Below, in pieces: positions 20,375 through 31,193 of a DNA stretch of 64,000 nt. The stretch is taken from assembly GCA_039707655.1 (NCBI GenBank), contig CM077668.1, positions 69,953,086 through 70,017,085 of the forward strand, written 5' to 3'. Each line of letters begins with the position of its first letter. Within the stretch, counting starts at the first letter, position 1. The notes under the pieces were generated by a model, which worked only from the letters and a program-made list of their open reading frames with translations, had not been told where the DNA came from and did not search any database. This stretch comes from Elymus sibiricus (taxonomy: Eukaryota > Streptophyta > Magnoliopsida > Poales > Poaceae). The translations under genes and the position numbers were made by a program.

Positions 20375-21913
20375 TGCTACTTGTGAGCTGCGTTGGGATT
20401 TCCTCGAAGAGGAGAGGATGATGCAGTACGGTAGAGATAAGTATTTCCCTCAGTTAAGAACCAAGGTTATCAATCCAGTAGGAGAACCACTCAGAACCCC
20501 GTTAGCAGCACCTACACACACAAAAGCAAATACTTGCACCCAACGCGAACAAGAGTGTTGTCAATCCCCTTGGCTGTTACTTGCAAGGATTAATTCTGAT
20601 AGTGATGGATAGATAAATAAATTGCAAAACAAAATAAAGGAAATAAAATTGCAGCAAGGTCTTTTTGGATTTATATATGATGGATAAATGACCCGGGGGG
20701 CCATACTTTTCACTAGAGGCTTCTCTCTCGAACACATATATAGCATATGGTGGGTAAACAAATTATTGTTGGGCAATTGATAGAAAAGCGCATAGTTATG
20801 ACGGATTCATGGCAATGATCATGTATAAAGGCATCATGTCCGAGACAAGTAGACCGACTCCTGCCTGCATCTACTACTATTACTCCACCCACCGACCGCT
20901 ATCCAGCATGCATATAGGGTATTAAGTTAATGAAAACAGAGTAACACCTTAAGCAAGATGACATGATGTAGATAAAGTAAACTCAAGCAATATGAATAAA
21001 CCCCATCGTTTTATCCTTAATGTCAACAATACAAATACGTGTCTTGTCCGCTACTTTGTCACTGGGATAGAGCACCACAAGATTGAACCCATTACAAAGA
21101 ACCTCTCCCATTGCAAGATAAATCAATCTAGTTAGCCAAACCAAATGGATAGATCAGAGAGAAATACAAAGCTATAACAATCATGCATAAATAAGTTCAG
21201 AAAAGACTCAACTATTTTTCATGAATAATCTGATCATAAACCCACAATTCATCGGATCCCAACAAACACACCGCAAAAGAAGATTACATCGAATAAACTC
21301 CAAGAAGATCAAGGAGAACATGGTATTGAAGATCAAAGAGAGAGAAGAAGCCATCTAGCTACTAGCTATGGACCCGTAGGTCTGTGGTAAACTACTCACA
21401 CATCATCAGAAGGGAAGCAAGGTTGATGTAGAAGCCCTCCGTGATCGATTCCCTCTCTGGCAGAGTACCGGAAAAGGTCTCTAGATAGGATCGCGGAAGA
21501 ACAGAAGCTTGCGGCAGTGGAAAAGTTATTCCGTGTGGCTCTCTGGTATATTGGGAATATTTGAGAATTTATAGGCTTGGAATTAGGTCAAGATGTGCCA
21601 CGAGGGGCCCACAAGCCTGGGGGCGCGCCTCCCGAGCTTGTCGCTCCCTCGTGACTCCTCCGGTCTTCTCCCGAACCTTCTAGGGTCTCTCTTGGTCCAG
21701 AAAAAATTAATCGAAAGTTTTTTCTTCGTTTGGACTCCGTTTAATATTGATTTTCTGAAAAGCCAAAAACAAGCAGAAAAACAGCAAATGGCACTGGGCA
21801 CTAGGTTATAGGTTAGTCCCAAAAATGATATATAATTTCATATAAAACATCCAAGATTGATACTATAATAGCATGGAACAATAAAAAATTATAGATACGT
21901 TGGAGACATATCA
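20375..21913 (-). mobile_element. Solo LTR (Gypsy, same group as element E)
   Basis: On the minus strand it starts TGATATGTCTCCAACG (from 21913) and ends ...AAGTAGCA (20375), with matching 5-bp duplications GTAGG at 20370-20374 and 21914-21918. There is no internal region, so it is the product of LTR-LTR recombination. It is similar along its length to the LTR at 57349-58907. TATA box (minus) at 21567-21573; U3 hairpin words CACGAGGG/CCCTCGTG at 21599-21606 and 21646-21653. Confidence 0.93.
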
Positions 21914-21939
21914 GTAGGTCATGTTTTCTGTCATGCATA

Positions 21940-22667
21940 GCATCCGAGACGAGTGGCTCGCACGCTAGCTCGGACAGGATAAGCCAAGGACCATGGCGGC
22001 CCTCACCTCGCTCATGACCCGCTTTTGCGCAGGAGAGGATAGCTGGCTGGCCCGCAGTACTCACAACGGCGAGGCCGGCACTTCGGAAACTCGTGACGCC
22101 AATGGCAAGCTGAGGCGCAGTAAAAATAAGCGCAGGCATAAAAATGGTGGGAGCAACACCGAGGACGTCGCAGTAAATGCAGGGTTCAACGGACCTAGAT
22201 CCGGTCAGAGAAAGAGACCCTTTAAAGGAAACAAGGATGGACCCAGCCAACTTGACAAGATCCTCGATAGGCCATGCCAAAAACATGGTACCTCGGACAA
22301 GCTAGCAAACCACACAAACCGGAACTGCTGGGTCTTCAAGCAGGCCGAAAAGATAGCGACGGAGGGCCAAAACAAAGCTCAACCTCACAGCGATGACGAG
22401 GATGAACCCCGGCGATCCAACAATGGAAACCAAAAATACTTCCCTCCTGAGGTGAAGGACGTAAACATGATTTACGTAACCCACATCCCTAAGAAGGAGA
22501 GGAAACGTGCACTTCGGGACATCTACGCCTTAGAGCCTGTTGCCCCGAAGTTCAATTCGTGGTCGGCTTACCCGATCACATTTGCAAACATGATCACCCA
22601 ACCAGCATTTGACATGGCGGATCAGCTGCCTTGGTCCTGGATCCGATCGTTGACGGATTCCATCTGA
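21940..22667 (+). pseudogene. gag C-terminal part of element C
   Basis: Open from ATG 21993, but the similarity begins earlier in another frame, so there is a frameshift just upstream and the N terminus is missing. It contains a Lys/Arg-rich segment and a zinc-knuckle-like motif, CQKHG...ANHTNRNCW, near residues 90-110, typical of one group of Triticeae Gypsy gags. The frame ends at TGA 22665-22667 after overlapping the protease frame. It is GC-balanced, unlike the AT-rich Athila gags elsewhere in the window. Confidence 0.7.
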
Positions 22668-23167
22668 CGCGCGTCCTCATGGACAGAGGCAGTAGCCTCA
22701 ATTTAATATACGCGGATACGATCAGGAAGATGGGCATAGACTCATCCAGGATCAAACCCAGCACCACCACCTTCAAAGGTGTCATACCAGGTGTAGAAGC
22801 CCGCTGCACGGGAACAGTAACTCTGGAGGTAGTCTTCGGTTCACCCGAGAACTTCCGAAGTGAAGAGTTAATCTTCGATATAGTCCCTTTTTGGAGCGGA
22901 TACCACGCACTGCTCGGGCGCACCGCATTCGCCCGCTTTAACGCAATCCCGCATTATGCATACTTAAAGATGAAAATGCTGGGACCAAATGGTGTTATTA
23001 CAGTCAATGGTAACACCGAACGCTCCCTCCGAACAGAGGAACAGACTACAGCTTTCGCAGCTGAGTTACAGGCAACCGAGGAGGCAGCTCGCCACAAGCC
23101 CAACTCCTCAAAGCGGGTACGGGCCACACAAGCCGACCTCGGCCAGGCCACCATCCCCCCTAAATAG
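22631..23167 (+). pseudogene. Aspartic protease fragment of element C
   Basis: Carries LMDRGSSLNLIYADTIRKMG. The catalytic loop is normally D-G-G-S (or DTG/DSG) in this group; here the second residue is Arg, which probably abolishes activity. The second protease block, YHALLGRTAFARFNAIPHYA, is present near residues 93-112. The frame is offset from gag and stops at TAG 23165-23167, with no reverse transcriptase downstream. Confidence 0.7.
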
Positions 23168-24490
23168 GGGCACGGGCTACTCGTTTGCCTCCCCTTGGAA
23201 GGACATTACGTCCCTAGGGTGCACAATTTTGCACTAAAAGTTCCGTGGGCAGCCAAGGAGCCGAAGCATATGATGCGTTGCTATCAGCTCGACTGAACAA
23301 CAACGCACTTCGGACTTGCATACCGGCAGGGCACTGTAAAAGGCCCAGACATAAGCAGCACGTCCACATGGCTTAAACCACCCAAACGGCAGCCACATAC
23401 CTTTTCAAAGGACTCGACCGATGAAAGCATCAAGCAAATAAGAGACTGTGGTCACGGACAGCCCACACCTCCTTCACTTTCAATGAAGGTAAGCTGATCA
23501 ATAGCACGGAGATGCAGACGTGCGACAACGACGGGCATGGGCGAATAATCCCAATAGCATATCCGCCCTGTTCTTACGCCTTTGCTTTTTCTTTTAAGTT
23601 GTATCTTCTACAAGTGTCTTTTGTTAAAGCTCGGCATGTACGGCTTGACCACATGAGATGAAAGTGCACCAATCATGGTCATTACGCATCTCCTTATGTT
23701 CACTGCCTTTGAGCCAATAGCATACATTCACGATACAACTGTTGTTTAAAATTACTATGGGCTTCCCTTTTAAATCTCATGCCCCACCGCCCTACAAGTC
23801 TGAAGTACCTATTCGGCGTCTCGGATGTTGCATTATATGAATCAGTTTCGAACCTCGATTTTGGTCAATAGTTGGGTTGCCTGGCTCCTGTGCTTACCTC
23901 TTACGTTTCCGATCTATTCGGCTAAGGGCGTAACGGGAGAACCACTGCGATTGCGCTGCCAGCTTGCATGGCAAGGCACCTCAGTGGATAAAGCCGAAAA
24001 CTGACTGTCCTGGTAAGCGTAAACTGGTCGGCCATCCGAAGACACCGTCCAGCAATGTACCCTTGGAGGTTACCCATGTTAAACAAAGGGCTCCTTATTA
24101 AATCAGCTGAAGTGGTTAGTGGCATAGACCTCAGCCATATGGCCGAACCACTCCATGGACCGGGGGCTCGTCATCAGCCCCCACAGTCAAGCTCCTACGA
24201 CTAAGTGAAAGTTATAAAACCTCTATAGTCTGATTGCCTTGTTTTTGCGAGCATGGACCGCCTTCGAGAACCGAGACATCGGCTAAGGGTCATGACTGCC
24301 GCGGAAACACCCGATGCGCACTGCACAATGGGGTCGAAGCCGACGACTGGTCACTTTCAGTTAAAAACGGTCACACAGGAGTCAAAAAAAATATAGACAC
24401 ACAATCACATGACGGAAAATAAAGCCGCATTCATTACAAAATGAAAGATAGTCTTTTACATTCAAACTACACTTCGGCATACCGAAGTGC
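23168..24490. other. Non-coding part of element C where pol would be expected
   Basis: No reverse transcriptase, RNase H or integrase motif on either strand; stops are frequent in all frames. The last bases before CACTA-1 belong to the 3' end of the antisense ORF (its terminal TAG at 24494-24496). Confidence 0.65.
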
Positions 24491-24529
24491 TACCTAAAAA
24501 TACAAGTTGTCCTTGGGACACTCGACGTC

Positions 24530-24770
24530 CACTACTACGAAATGCTTACCAGTAGCGCTGGTTTTTTTGCTAGCAGTAGCGCTAGCAGACGCGCTACAGC
24601 TATTTTTTAGCAGTAGCGCTTGTTTGTCACAGCGCTACTGGTAACTGAAGATAGCAGTAGCGCTTTTTTGTAGCGCGCTACTGGTAATTTTCTACAGCGA
24701 GTGTTGATAATAAGCGCTACTGTTAATTGAGCGCTGCTGGTAAACTTTGCCCCCTCGCCACTGCTAAAGT
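24530..24770. repeat. CACTA-1 left terminal and subterminal repeats
   Basis: The terminal inverted repeat is followed by about a dozen copies, in both orientations, of GCAGTAGCGC / GCGCTACTG words spaced 10-35 bp apart. This matches the right-end block at 35330-35697. Confidence 0.88.
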
Positions 24771-25023
24771 TTTAGTTTTTTTTCTGTGTTTTGGCGCTAT
24801 ACATGTTTAAACAGATACATCTTTTATACAATAACAACATGCATATTCATTGAAAAACAAGTGACGCATCGATGAGCAAAAGTTATTAGAAGTCTCGACT
24901 ACAGTATCTCATCATCATCAATCATGGTCGAACACATGTCTCGAAATAGCGTTACAAGTTATTAGAAGTTCCGAATACATGCAACTACATGGTCACATAC
25001 TCCTGTTTCATCATCTATGTAGA

Positions 25024-25277
25024 CTATGATATGATCGCATAGAAGAGAAGAGCGATCACGATGAGCAAAAGCAGGATTATGTAGTAGTTTTTGCGGCGTC
25101 GGTTCTGAATCCTCTGTTGCGCTATGAATCTCAAGTAACTTGCTTCGGCTTCCATTCTGCTATCAAACCCTTTCTGGCTTCCGCCCGGGAAGCGGTACAT
25201 TGGGCCTGACACTCTGGCCACTCATCGTACACACCCGGAACATGCCCTACATACACGGCATACCACTTCCTCGCCAT
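25024..25277 (-). pseudogene. Small viroplasmin-like (RNase H1 N-terminal-type) ORF with C-terminal membrane segment
   Basis: From ATG at 25275-25277 the minus strand reads ARKWYAVYVGHVPGVYDEWPEC, then a one-base frameshift near 25220 leads to YRFPGGSQKGFDSRMEAEA. Together these match the layout of the small RNA/DNA-hybrid-binding domain found at the N terminus of eukaryotic RNase H1 and in viroplasmin proteins (WYxVxxGRxPGIYxSWxEC...FPGaxxKsFxtxeEA). After the domain come a basic RNRRRKNYY stretch and about 18 hydrophobic residues (IILLLLIVIALLFYAI), a likely tail membrane anchor. Full length would be about 84 residues, ending TAG at 25024-25026. It lies downstream of the Ptta-type gene on the same strand. 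The domain call is from family knowledge; the role is unknown. Confidence 0.6.
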
Positions 25278-25543
25278 CGTTGATCTATATACCTGTCAGA
25301 GATGCACATATATCATCAAGCGAATTCAACGATATATAATATGCAGCGTAAGATATGTCGGCCTGTGGAGAGAAACAGTTATGAAATAGAAGCAACGTAT
25401 AGTAAACATAGTTAACGAAATTCATCGTACCGAAACTAATTAACTAGCGCAACACCATTTACATCTAATAGTTTCGTCGTACAGAGACATTCAAAAGTTT
25501 CGTCGTACAAAAAGTAACAACTAACTAAATAGACACATTGTCT

Positions 25544-28500
25544 TCAAGCAGTGCACTCTTCCCATCCGGCCATATCCGGGAGGATGCACCCAAGCTTAGT
25601 GAAAGGCGTCATGTCCTGACGCTGTAGGGCTATGCGGGTTCGAACGTCAGCTCGCGATATTGGGCCGTTGTAGAACATCCCATTCTCTTCGAGGACGTCT
25701 TTCATGATGATGGACGCAATTTCCTGCTGGATCTGGTAGAAATCATTTTGAAGTCGATTATCCGGCACGGTTCCAAAGGCTTTGGCCCATCTCCGGATAT
25801 GGGCATCGGATGAAGACGTCATGCAAAGTGATTGCACATCCCTTCTGTACTCCATCATTAGATGGATGACGTAGAATCCATCATTATCACTTGTTGCCGG
25901 TCGCTGGAGGCAACAGAAGTCAGTCTTATGGCCGAAACACAGCCCGGCCTTACTTGTTTTTTTGACTTGGATGTAGCCACCCCGCATGCTGAAGCCCATG
26001 AGAGATCTGTTCAGAAGATACTTTATGTGTGTGTAATCTTTCTTCTCTATGTTCTTCGATGGGTCCAAATATAGAGCGTGGGAGAAACGCGGGTAAAGAA
26101 TGATGAGAACGGCACGCCCCCCCCCCCCCCCCCCCCCCCCGTTGCGCAAAATACACGATCAAGTTAGCCTCCATGCGTGCAAAGTAATTATTGAAATGCA
26201 CGAAAGGATGTATGTGTTATAGTGGCTATCCGCGGATGACTTTCCCGGGATGATAAGGTAGGAGAATCTTTTCTTTGTCCTTATTGATGACCAAGAATTC
26301 TTCGATGTACTCCCTCGCATATTGAAGGTTGGCTTTGTTGATTGACAAGAAGCCCTCATGCATGTAGTATGGGTCCGCGACCGCAAGACCAGTGATTTGC
26401 TCTCTCCTGACGATGTAGTTCATGTGCAGCGCATATAGGAGGATGAACGTAAAATCGAGTCTCCTCATTTGAAACATCTCGAAGATGTAATCAAATCGCA
26501 GGAAGAACAGGTCCGCGGGGCATGTGCTGACGTACATCTTGCCACTGCACAACACACTAACCGTGTAAAGTGGGTATCCTGGATCATCCGAGGCAAGGAG
26601 GCTTCTCTCTATCGACAGCACATGGTCATGGAGTCTCCTGAGATCCCTTGTTATGGCAGCTAGCGCATCCACCGGTACCATTGGCTTTCCCGCGACATGG
26701 AGTAATGGCGCATATTTCATCGGTACACTGTCAACCCTGGTCTGCGGAGGCGGCTGGCTGCTAGAAGCAAAATTGGCAGCTTTATGGCCTTTTCTCATCG
26801 GTCTCTTCCTCTGCTTCTTCTAGGTGGGCTCAGGTGCTAGTGGGTCTGTCAGACCCTCCCTGACCACCGCCCCTAGTGTTGTCGGGCTCAGCATTGAACG
26901 CCTCTGGCTAATTAGTTGAGCTTGGGTGGAACCGGCATCTGGAGGCGTGTCCTGTGAGGATTGCATGAACAAAGACTTCTTGCACTCCCGAGGACGTGCC
27001 GGCTCTGGTACACCATGCATCTCATATGGTTGACTCATCGTTACTTCGTGGTCAAAGCCGGTATTGAGATACTGGAGAGGGTCATCCTCCTCCATGTCAT
27101 GATCCATATCCTCTTCCATGGGGCCGATGTCATCATCCGCCGGAACGGTTGGCCCTCCTTCCTCGTGTCTCTCGATCTCACCCAGCAGCACAGACTATGG
27201 TTGTTGTAGTTGTGTAGGTGGGGTTGTGGTCATACCTGCTTCCTGATGAGGTCCCGTTGGTGTGCTCCCGGCCACCTCAACACGAAGAAGATTCTTCGGC
27301 CACAGGATCGGCCAATTTTTGCATTGGCCAAGCTGCGTGGGGGTCTCGTCATCCTCTCCACCAGTTTGTATGGGACGAGGAAAACCCTCGTAGCCTTCCC
27401 AATATCCACCAACCCGCCCTTCATGTGGTAAAGGAGGGTGCACGGAGTGGAGTCGGCCTGCGAAGACATGTATGTGTGCGGCGTCAGAGATCCAAAAAGA
27501 ACGGGAACTGAAGATTAATTAGTTGTGTTGATGAGGGTGTGAAGCGTATTTACCGTGAGGGCATCGAGCTCAGCCAATGTCGACAGCCCGGCATTCAAGC
27601 CAGAGACGGAGCTAGGGCTACTGTGAGAGGTTGCGGGAGCAGGTGCTGGAGTAGGTGCGGGTGCGGTTACCATATCAGGTACGGGTGTGGGTGCGGTGTT
27701 CATTGAGTTGCTCCCGGTGAAGCTGGGCATGGGAAAATCAGTTGGTGCCGCGTTTGGATTTTGTTGCAACCAGCTGACCACACTTGGAATCAAGCTTGTA
27801 AAGGCAGCTGCCATATCATTTCTGCAGGCAGCTACCGCTTCCCGGATTGCCTCAGCTTTGGTATCAGCTCTTGTTTTCTCGATCGCCCGCGCCACCTTCT
27901 CGTCGATAGTCACTTGACTGAACTTCTTTCTCTGTCTTTTGGCCTCGGGGTCCTCGCTATAATAGTACTTCCACGTGGCGCCGTCTCCGGCACCGTGCAC
28001 ACGTCCATATTGTGGCCGCTGGCCCGGCGGGTGTCCCACTTGTACTTCGCCGACGACTGAGTCGACGAGTCGCTTTCGGCCACAATCTTGTGTTGCTCTC
28101 TCTGCAAAATGGAGGGTGAATCGTTTACGAATGTGACTAGAATTTAGTAGACTTCATTGATCGTAAGCTAATATATAAGGTGGTAAAAGGATAATTACCA
28201 GTAATCTCATGAATTGCCTAGTCGGCCCGTCGGTGAAAAAAATCTTTTTTTTGGGGTCCCACGAGAATCGGGCCCTGATGAAGTCGTGCTCCTACTGGTC
28301 GGTGAACTCAGCCAAGGGGTCTGGGATCCCCAGACGTTCACGTTCCACGTCCTCCTTAGCCCACACGGGCCTCTTTCCCGTGTAACCACGACTTCCGAGG
28401 TGGTGGTTCCCCATGTTCTTTGCCTGCAGCTGCTTGCCTCTCTCTGACCTGGCCTTGGCAGCTTCTTCATTGCAAGTCGCCTTGAACTTTTCAAAGTCCT

Positions 28501-29128
28501 CTAGCGTAATTGTCGGATTGTCTGCAACAATCTCGGCGTAGGTTTCATGGTCTACTTCAATCACCTTTTTCACACTAGTTTTCTAGGCGCTCAATGCATT
28601 GCTGAACTTCCCTAGGGCTTTGTTGTTGATTTTTTTCATGGCATCATCTTTCCATGGGTCAACGTCGTCTTTCCGACCGGGGAACATGAATCTTGCGTGC
28701 AACGTAGTTAGGAGCAGCTGCTTCAAATGTTCATTCTTCCATATTTTTGTGGTGTTGATGTTAGCGGTATCCCGTAGGATGCATGCTAGTTGGTTGCCGT
28801 AACACGCTGCCACTTCCCGCAGCTCTATAGGCTCGAACTCGCCGGGGTGCACCGCCGTGACCACCAGTCTTCCGGTGCCGAGCTCATTTGGGCGTCGTGT
28901 CCTCTTTGCCTTCTTTCCTTCACTGGCTTGGGAGGTCCCACCTTCTGTGCTGTCGTTAGCAACATCATCAGGGCCCGTCTCAGTGCCGGTGTTGGTGGCA
29001 TCAGTGTCGGCGCCGGCGCCACCACCATCGTCGTCCGTCATGACAAGGGGGTCCTGCCACCCGAGCCGCCAGAAAGTCGAGGTAGGCGTGTGCTTGTTCT
29101 TCTTGGGTGTGAGAACCTCCGGCCTCAT
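25544..29128 (-). pseudogene. CACTA ORF2: Ptta/En-Spm-type protein with Ulp1-like C-terminal domain, degenerate
   Basis: One gene in several exons. The N-terminal exon (29128 to about 28199) is acidic with a basic KKAKRTRRP stretch, followed by the Transposase_24 (Ptta/En/Spm) region with FIRARFSWDPKKKIFFTDG. Introns are plausible at 28198-28102 (GTAATT...TTGCAG) and after 27555 (GTAAAT). The middle exon holds a coiled stretch and a Pro/Ala/Thr-rich linker. The C-terminal part (about 26798-25544) resembles a C48/Ulp1-type cysteine protease: LLPYHPG, AVLIILYP, ALYLDPSKN, then GFYVIHLMMEYRR. Breaks: TAG at 28583-28585, 28292-28294, 27195-27197 and 26820-26822, and a frameshift near 28030. The usual catalytic Cys before GFYV is replaced (SDNDGFYV), and the His region coincides with a poly-C/G run. 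Confidence 0.72.
26117..26140. repeat. Poly-C run of 24 bases (poly-G on the coding strand)
   Basis: An uninterrupted C24. It lies at the junction between the two halves of the Ulp1-like domain, where an intron end or the catalytic His segment would be expected. Such runs are slippage-prone and may also vary in assembly. Confidence 0.95.
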
Positions 29129-29287
29129 CAGTGTCGGTCATGTTTCCTAGATAGGGTTCAATGTCGTAGTCGTTTAATTATCGAGCTTTATATAATAAAG
29201 TGAATAATGACAAAAAAAGTGACCTTTGTTTTGCCTGAATGTCGTTTCATTCCCGTGGCGGCAAATCCCGAGCACTCGATATATGCA

Positions 29288-29350
29288 ACTTTCTAGCATA
29301 AGTCATGCCGAAATTCACGGAAAATTTCGGCATGACCTATGCTAGAAAGT
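29288..29350. repeat. 28-bp perfect-type palindrome upstream of CACTA-1 ORF2
   Basis: Arms 29288-29315 and 29323-29350 are inverted copies (ACTTTCTAGCAT...CATGCCGAAATT) with one mismatch and a 7-base spacer; weaker pairing extends a few bases outward. It lies about 160 bp upstream of the ORF2 start on the minus strand, in or near its promoter. Confidence 0.85.
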
Positions 29351-29364
29351 GCACATATAGAGCG

Positions 29365-29422
29365 CCTGAAATTTGCCGGAATGGAAATGAATCAACATTT
29401 CCGGCAAAACATAGGCCACTCG
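29365..29422 (-). promoter_or_regulatory. Upstream motif shared by both CACTA-1 genes, copy before ORF2
   Basis: About 57 bp, from CCTGAAATT to TAGGCCACTC, with about three quarters of bases matching 34770-34825 and containing the almost identical core CGGCAAAACATAGGC. Each copy lies roughly 110-240 bp upstream of one of the two CACTA genes on the same strand. Confidence 0.6.
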
Positions 29423-30150
29423 GAATCGGTTTCCCTGCAAACAACCAAAGTCCGGCACAACAACAGCAGCACAACAATATAGGATGCTCACTATCATTCT
29501 ATAGCATATGTCCAAACAACATTCTATAGCAGCACAACAAGAACAACCACATGCACATGTCATCACTCTCCTCTAGCATCTGCATGGAGAGAGCTATATA
29601 TAGTGTGGGTTTTGGGATGCTCATTGTCATTTACATTTTCATTTAAAAATTCTCACTGTGAACTCTGAATTCTGAAACTGATACCTCTAGCAACAATGTA
29701 CTTTAACAAAATCCTCATTTTCATTTTCATTTTATTTACTCTAGCAACAAACTGAACACTCTACCACTACATCACACTGATGTGCACTGAGAAAGAAATA
29801 GAAAAGGTGTTCACGGACAATAACAGTACTGCATCGGTAATGTATTCATAAGGGGCCTTGCAAACAGGTATAAACTTCAGAAAATTAGGCCATTTCACAC
29901 ACATTTCACATACAGTTGTATAAAGAGTTCCCTTTGATGATAAATTAGGCCATGTTAAGAGGCATTAAAACATTTTTCAGCAAATTTAATGCCAGTTCAA
30001 AATTAACACCATGGCTGCACAAAATTAGGCCATGTCCATTTTTCATTTTCATTTCCATCTACACTGAACCTCAACGCCAATTCACCACTGGAAGAAAGAA
30101 CTGAGGTTGGCTAGGGTCTACAGAGATCAAATCATGCTAGAAATTAGAAA
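29423..30150. other. CACTA-1 spacer upstream of ORF2
   Basis: AT-rich, with repeated short words (AAATTAGGCCAT at about 29882, 29942 and 30023; TTTTCATTTTCATTT runs). No gene or RNA is recognised. Confidence 0.6.
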
Positions 30151-30169
30151 GTGGGGGAAAATCAACCTT

Positions 30170-30625
30170 GTGAGGGCGGGTGCAGAGGGGGGCGGGGTGG
30201 CCGGGGCAGAGGGGGCCGGCCGGCGTCGGGGTCGGGGCAGAGGAGGCAGGGGCAGAGGGGGCCGGGGCAGAGGAGGCCGGCCGGCGTCGGGGTCGGGGCA
30301 GAGGAGGCAGGGGCAGAGGGGGCCGGGGCAGAGGAGGCCGGCCGGCGTCGGGGTCGGGGTTGAGGGCGGGTGCGGCGTCGGGGTGTCCGGGGCAGAGGGT
30401 CGGGGGTCGGCATCGGGGTGGCCAGGGCAGAGGGGGCCGGCCGGTGTCGGGGTCGGGGCAGAGGAGGCCGGGGTAGAGGGGGCCGGGGCAGAGGAGGCCG
30501 GCGGCGTCGGGGTCGGGGTTGAGGGCGGGTGTGGCGTCAGGGTGGCCGGGGCAGAGGGCCGGGGGTCGGCGTCGGGGTGGCCGGGGCAGAGGGGGCCGGG
30601 GCAGAGGAGGCCGGCCGGCGTGCGT
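30170..30625. repeat. GC-rich minisatellite, 61-bp period
   Basis: The marker GGCCGGCCGGCGTCGG recurs at 30214, 30275 and 30336 (61-bp spacing), then continues in degenerate form to about 30620. Long open frames on both strands (for example 30107-30796 plus and 30760-30137 minus) are products of this repeat, reading as Gly/Arg or Pro/Ala strings, and should not be annotated as genes. Confidence 0.85.
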
Positions 30626-30739
30626 CGTCAGCGGTGGCGTGCGTCGTCGGCAGCGGCATGCGGCGGCGGCGGCGTGGGCTGGGGAGAGAGATCGAGGGGG
30701 ATCGAGAGTGAGAGAGAGAGGAGTGCGTGGGGGGCTGGA

Positions 30740-31045
30740 CAGGGCCGGGGCTATAGCCAACTTAGCTATAGCGCTGGACGTAAAAACGCGCTATAGCTAA
30801 GTTAGCTATAGCGCGGCTTAGGAAAACGAGCGCTACTGCTAGTTTTTTCTTTTTTATTTTTTAAATTATGTGGCCAGTTTAGCTATAGCGCTTGTCCTAT
30901 AAAAAGCGCTACTGCTAGTCTTTTTCATTTTTCTTTTTCTTTTTCTTTTTCATTTTTCTTTTCATTTTTCATTTTCTTTTTCTCTTTCTTTTTCTTTCAT
31001 TTTTCTTTTTCATTTTTCTCTTTCTTTTTCCTTTCCTTGTTGTAA
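30740..31045. repeat. Internal subterminal-like block and CT-rich tract in CACTA-1
   Basis: 30745-30925 has GCTATAGCGC, GCGCTACTGCTAG and inverted copies, like the true right end (35330-35480), although it lies 4.8 kb inside the element. It is followed by a 120-bp TTTTTC-type pyrimidine tract (30921-31040). With the purine-rich and 57-bp motifs it forms a second 5'-end-like module ahead of ORF2. Confidence 0.7.
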
Positions 31046-31193
31046 GTTGTAGCAGGGGTTAGGGTTAGGTCTGTTTATGGACTAATAACACCCTCCAGAT
31101 ATAATTAGTGCATAATATATATATTACATCATTTGACCACTAACGGTGTTAAGTATGTATACAAAATAGATATAGGCAAATTATGATAGTTTG

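Noticed and set aside
20418..20776. Short frames near the edge of the solo LTR
   Set aside because: They fall in the U5 region of the solo LTR; the same sequence in element E is not open in the same way.
24530..24770. Regularly spaced GCAGTAGCGC words considered as a CRISPR-like array
   Set aside because: Units occur in both orientations, spacing is irregular, and they sit beside a CACTA terminus in a plant genome.
30107..30796. 229-codon Gly/Arg-rich open frame and its Pro-rich antisense partner
   Set aside because: Both come from the 61-bp GC-rich minisatellite; all frames are open on both strands and no domain is present.
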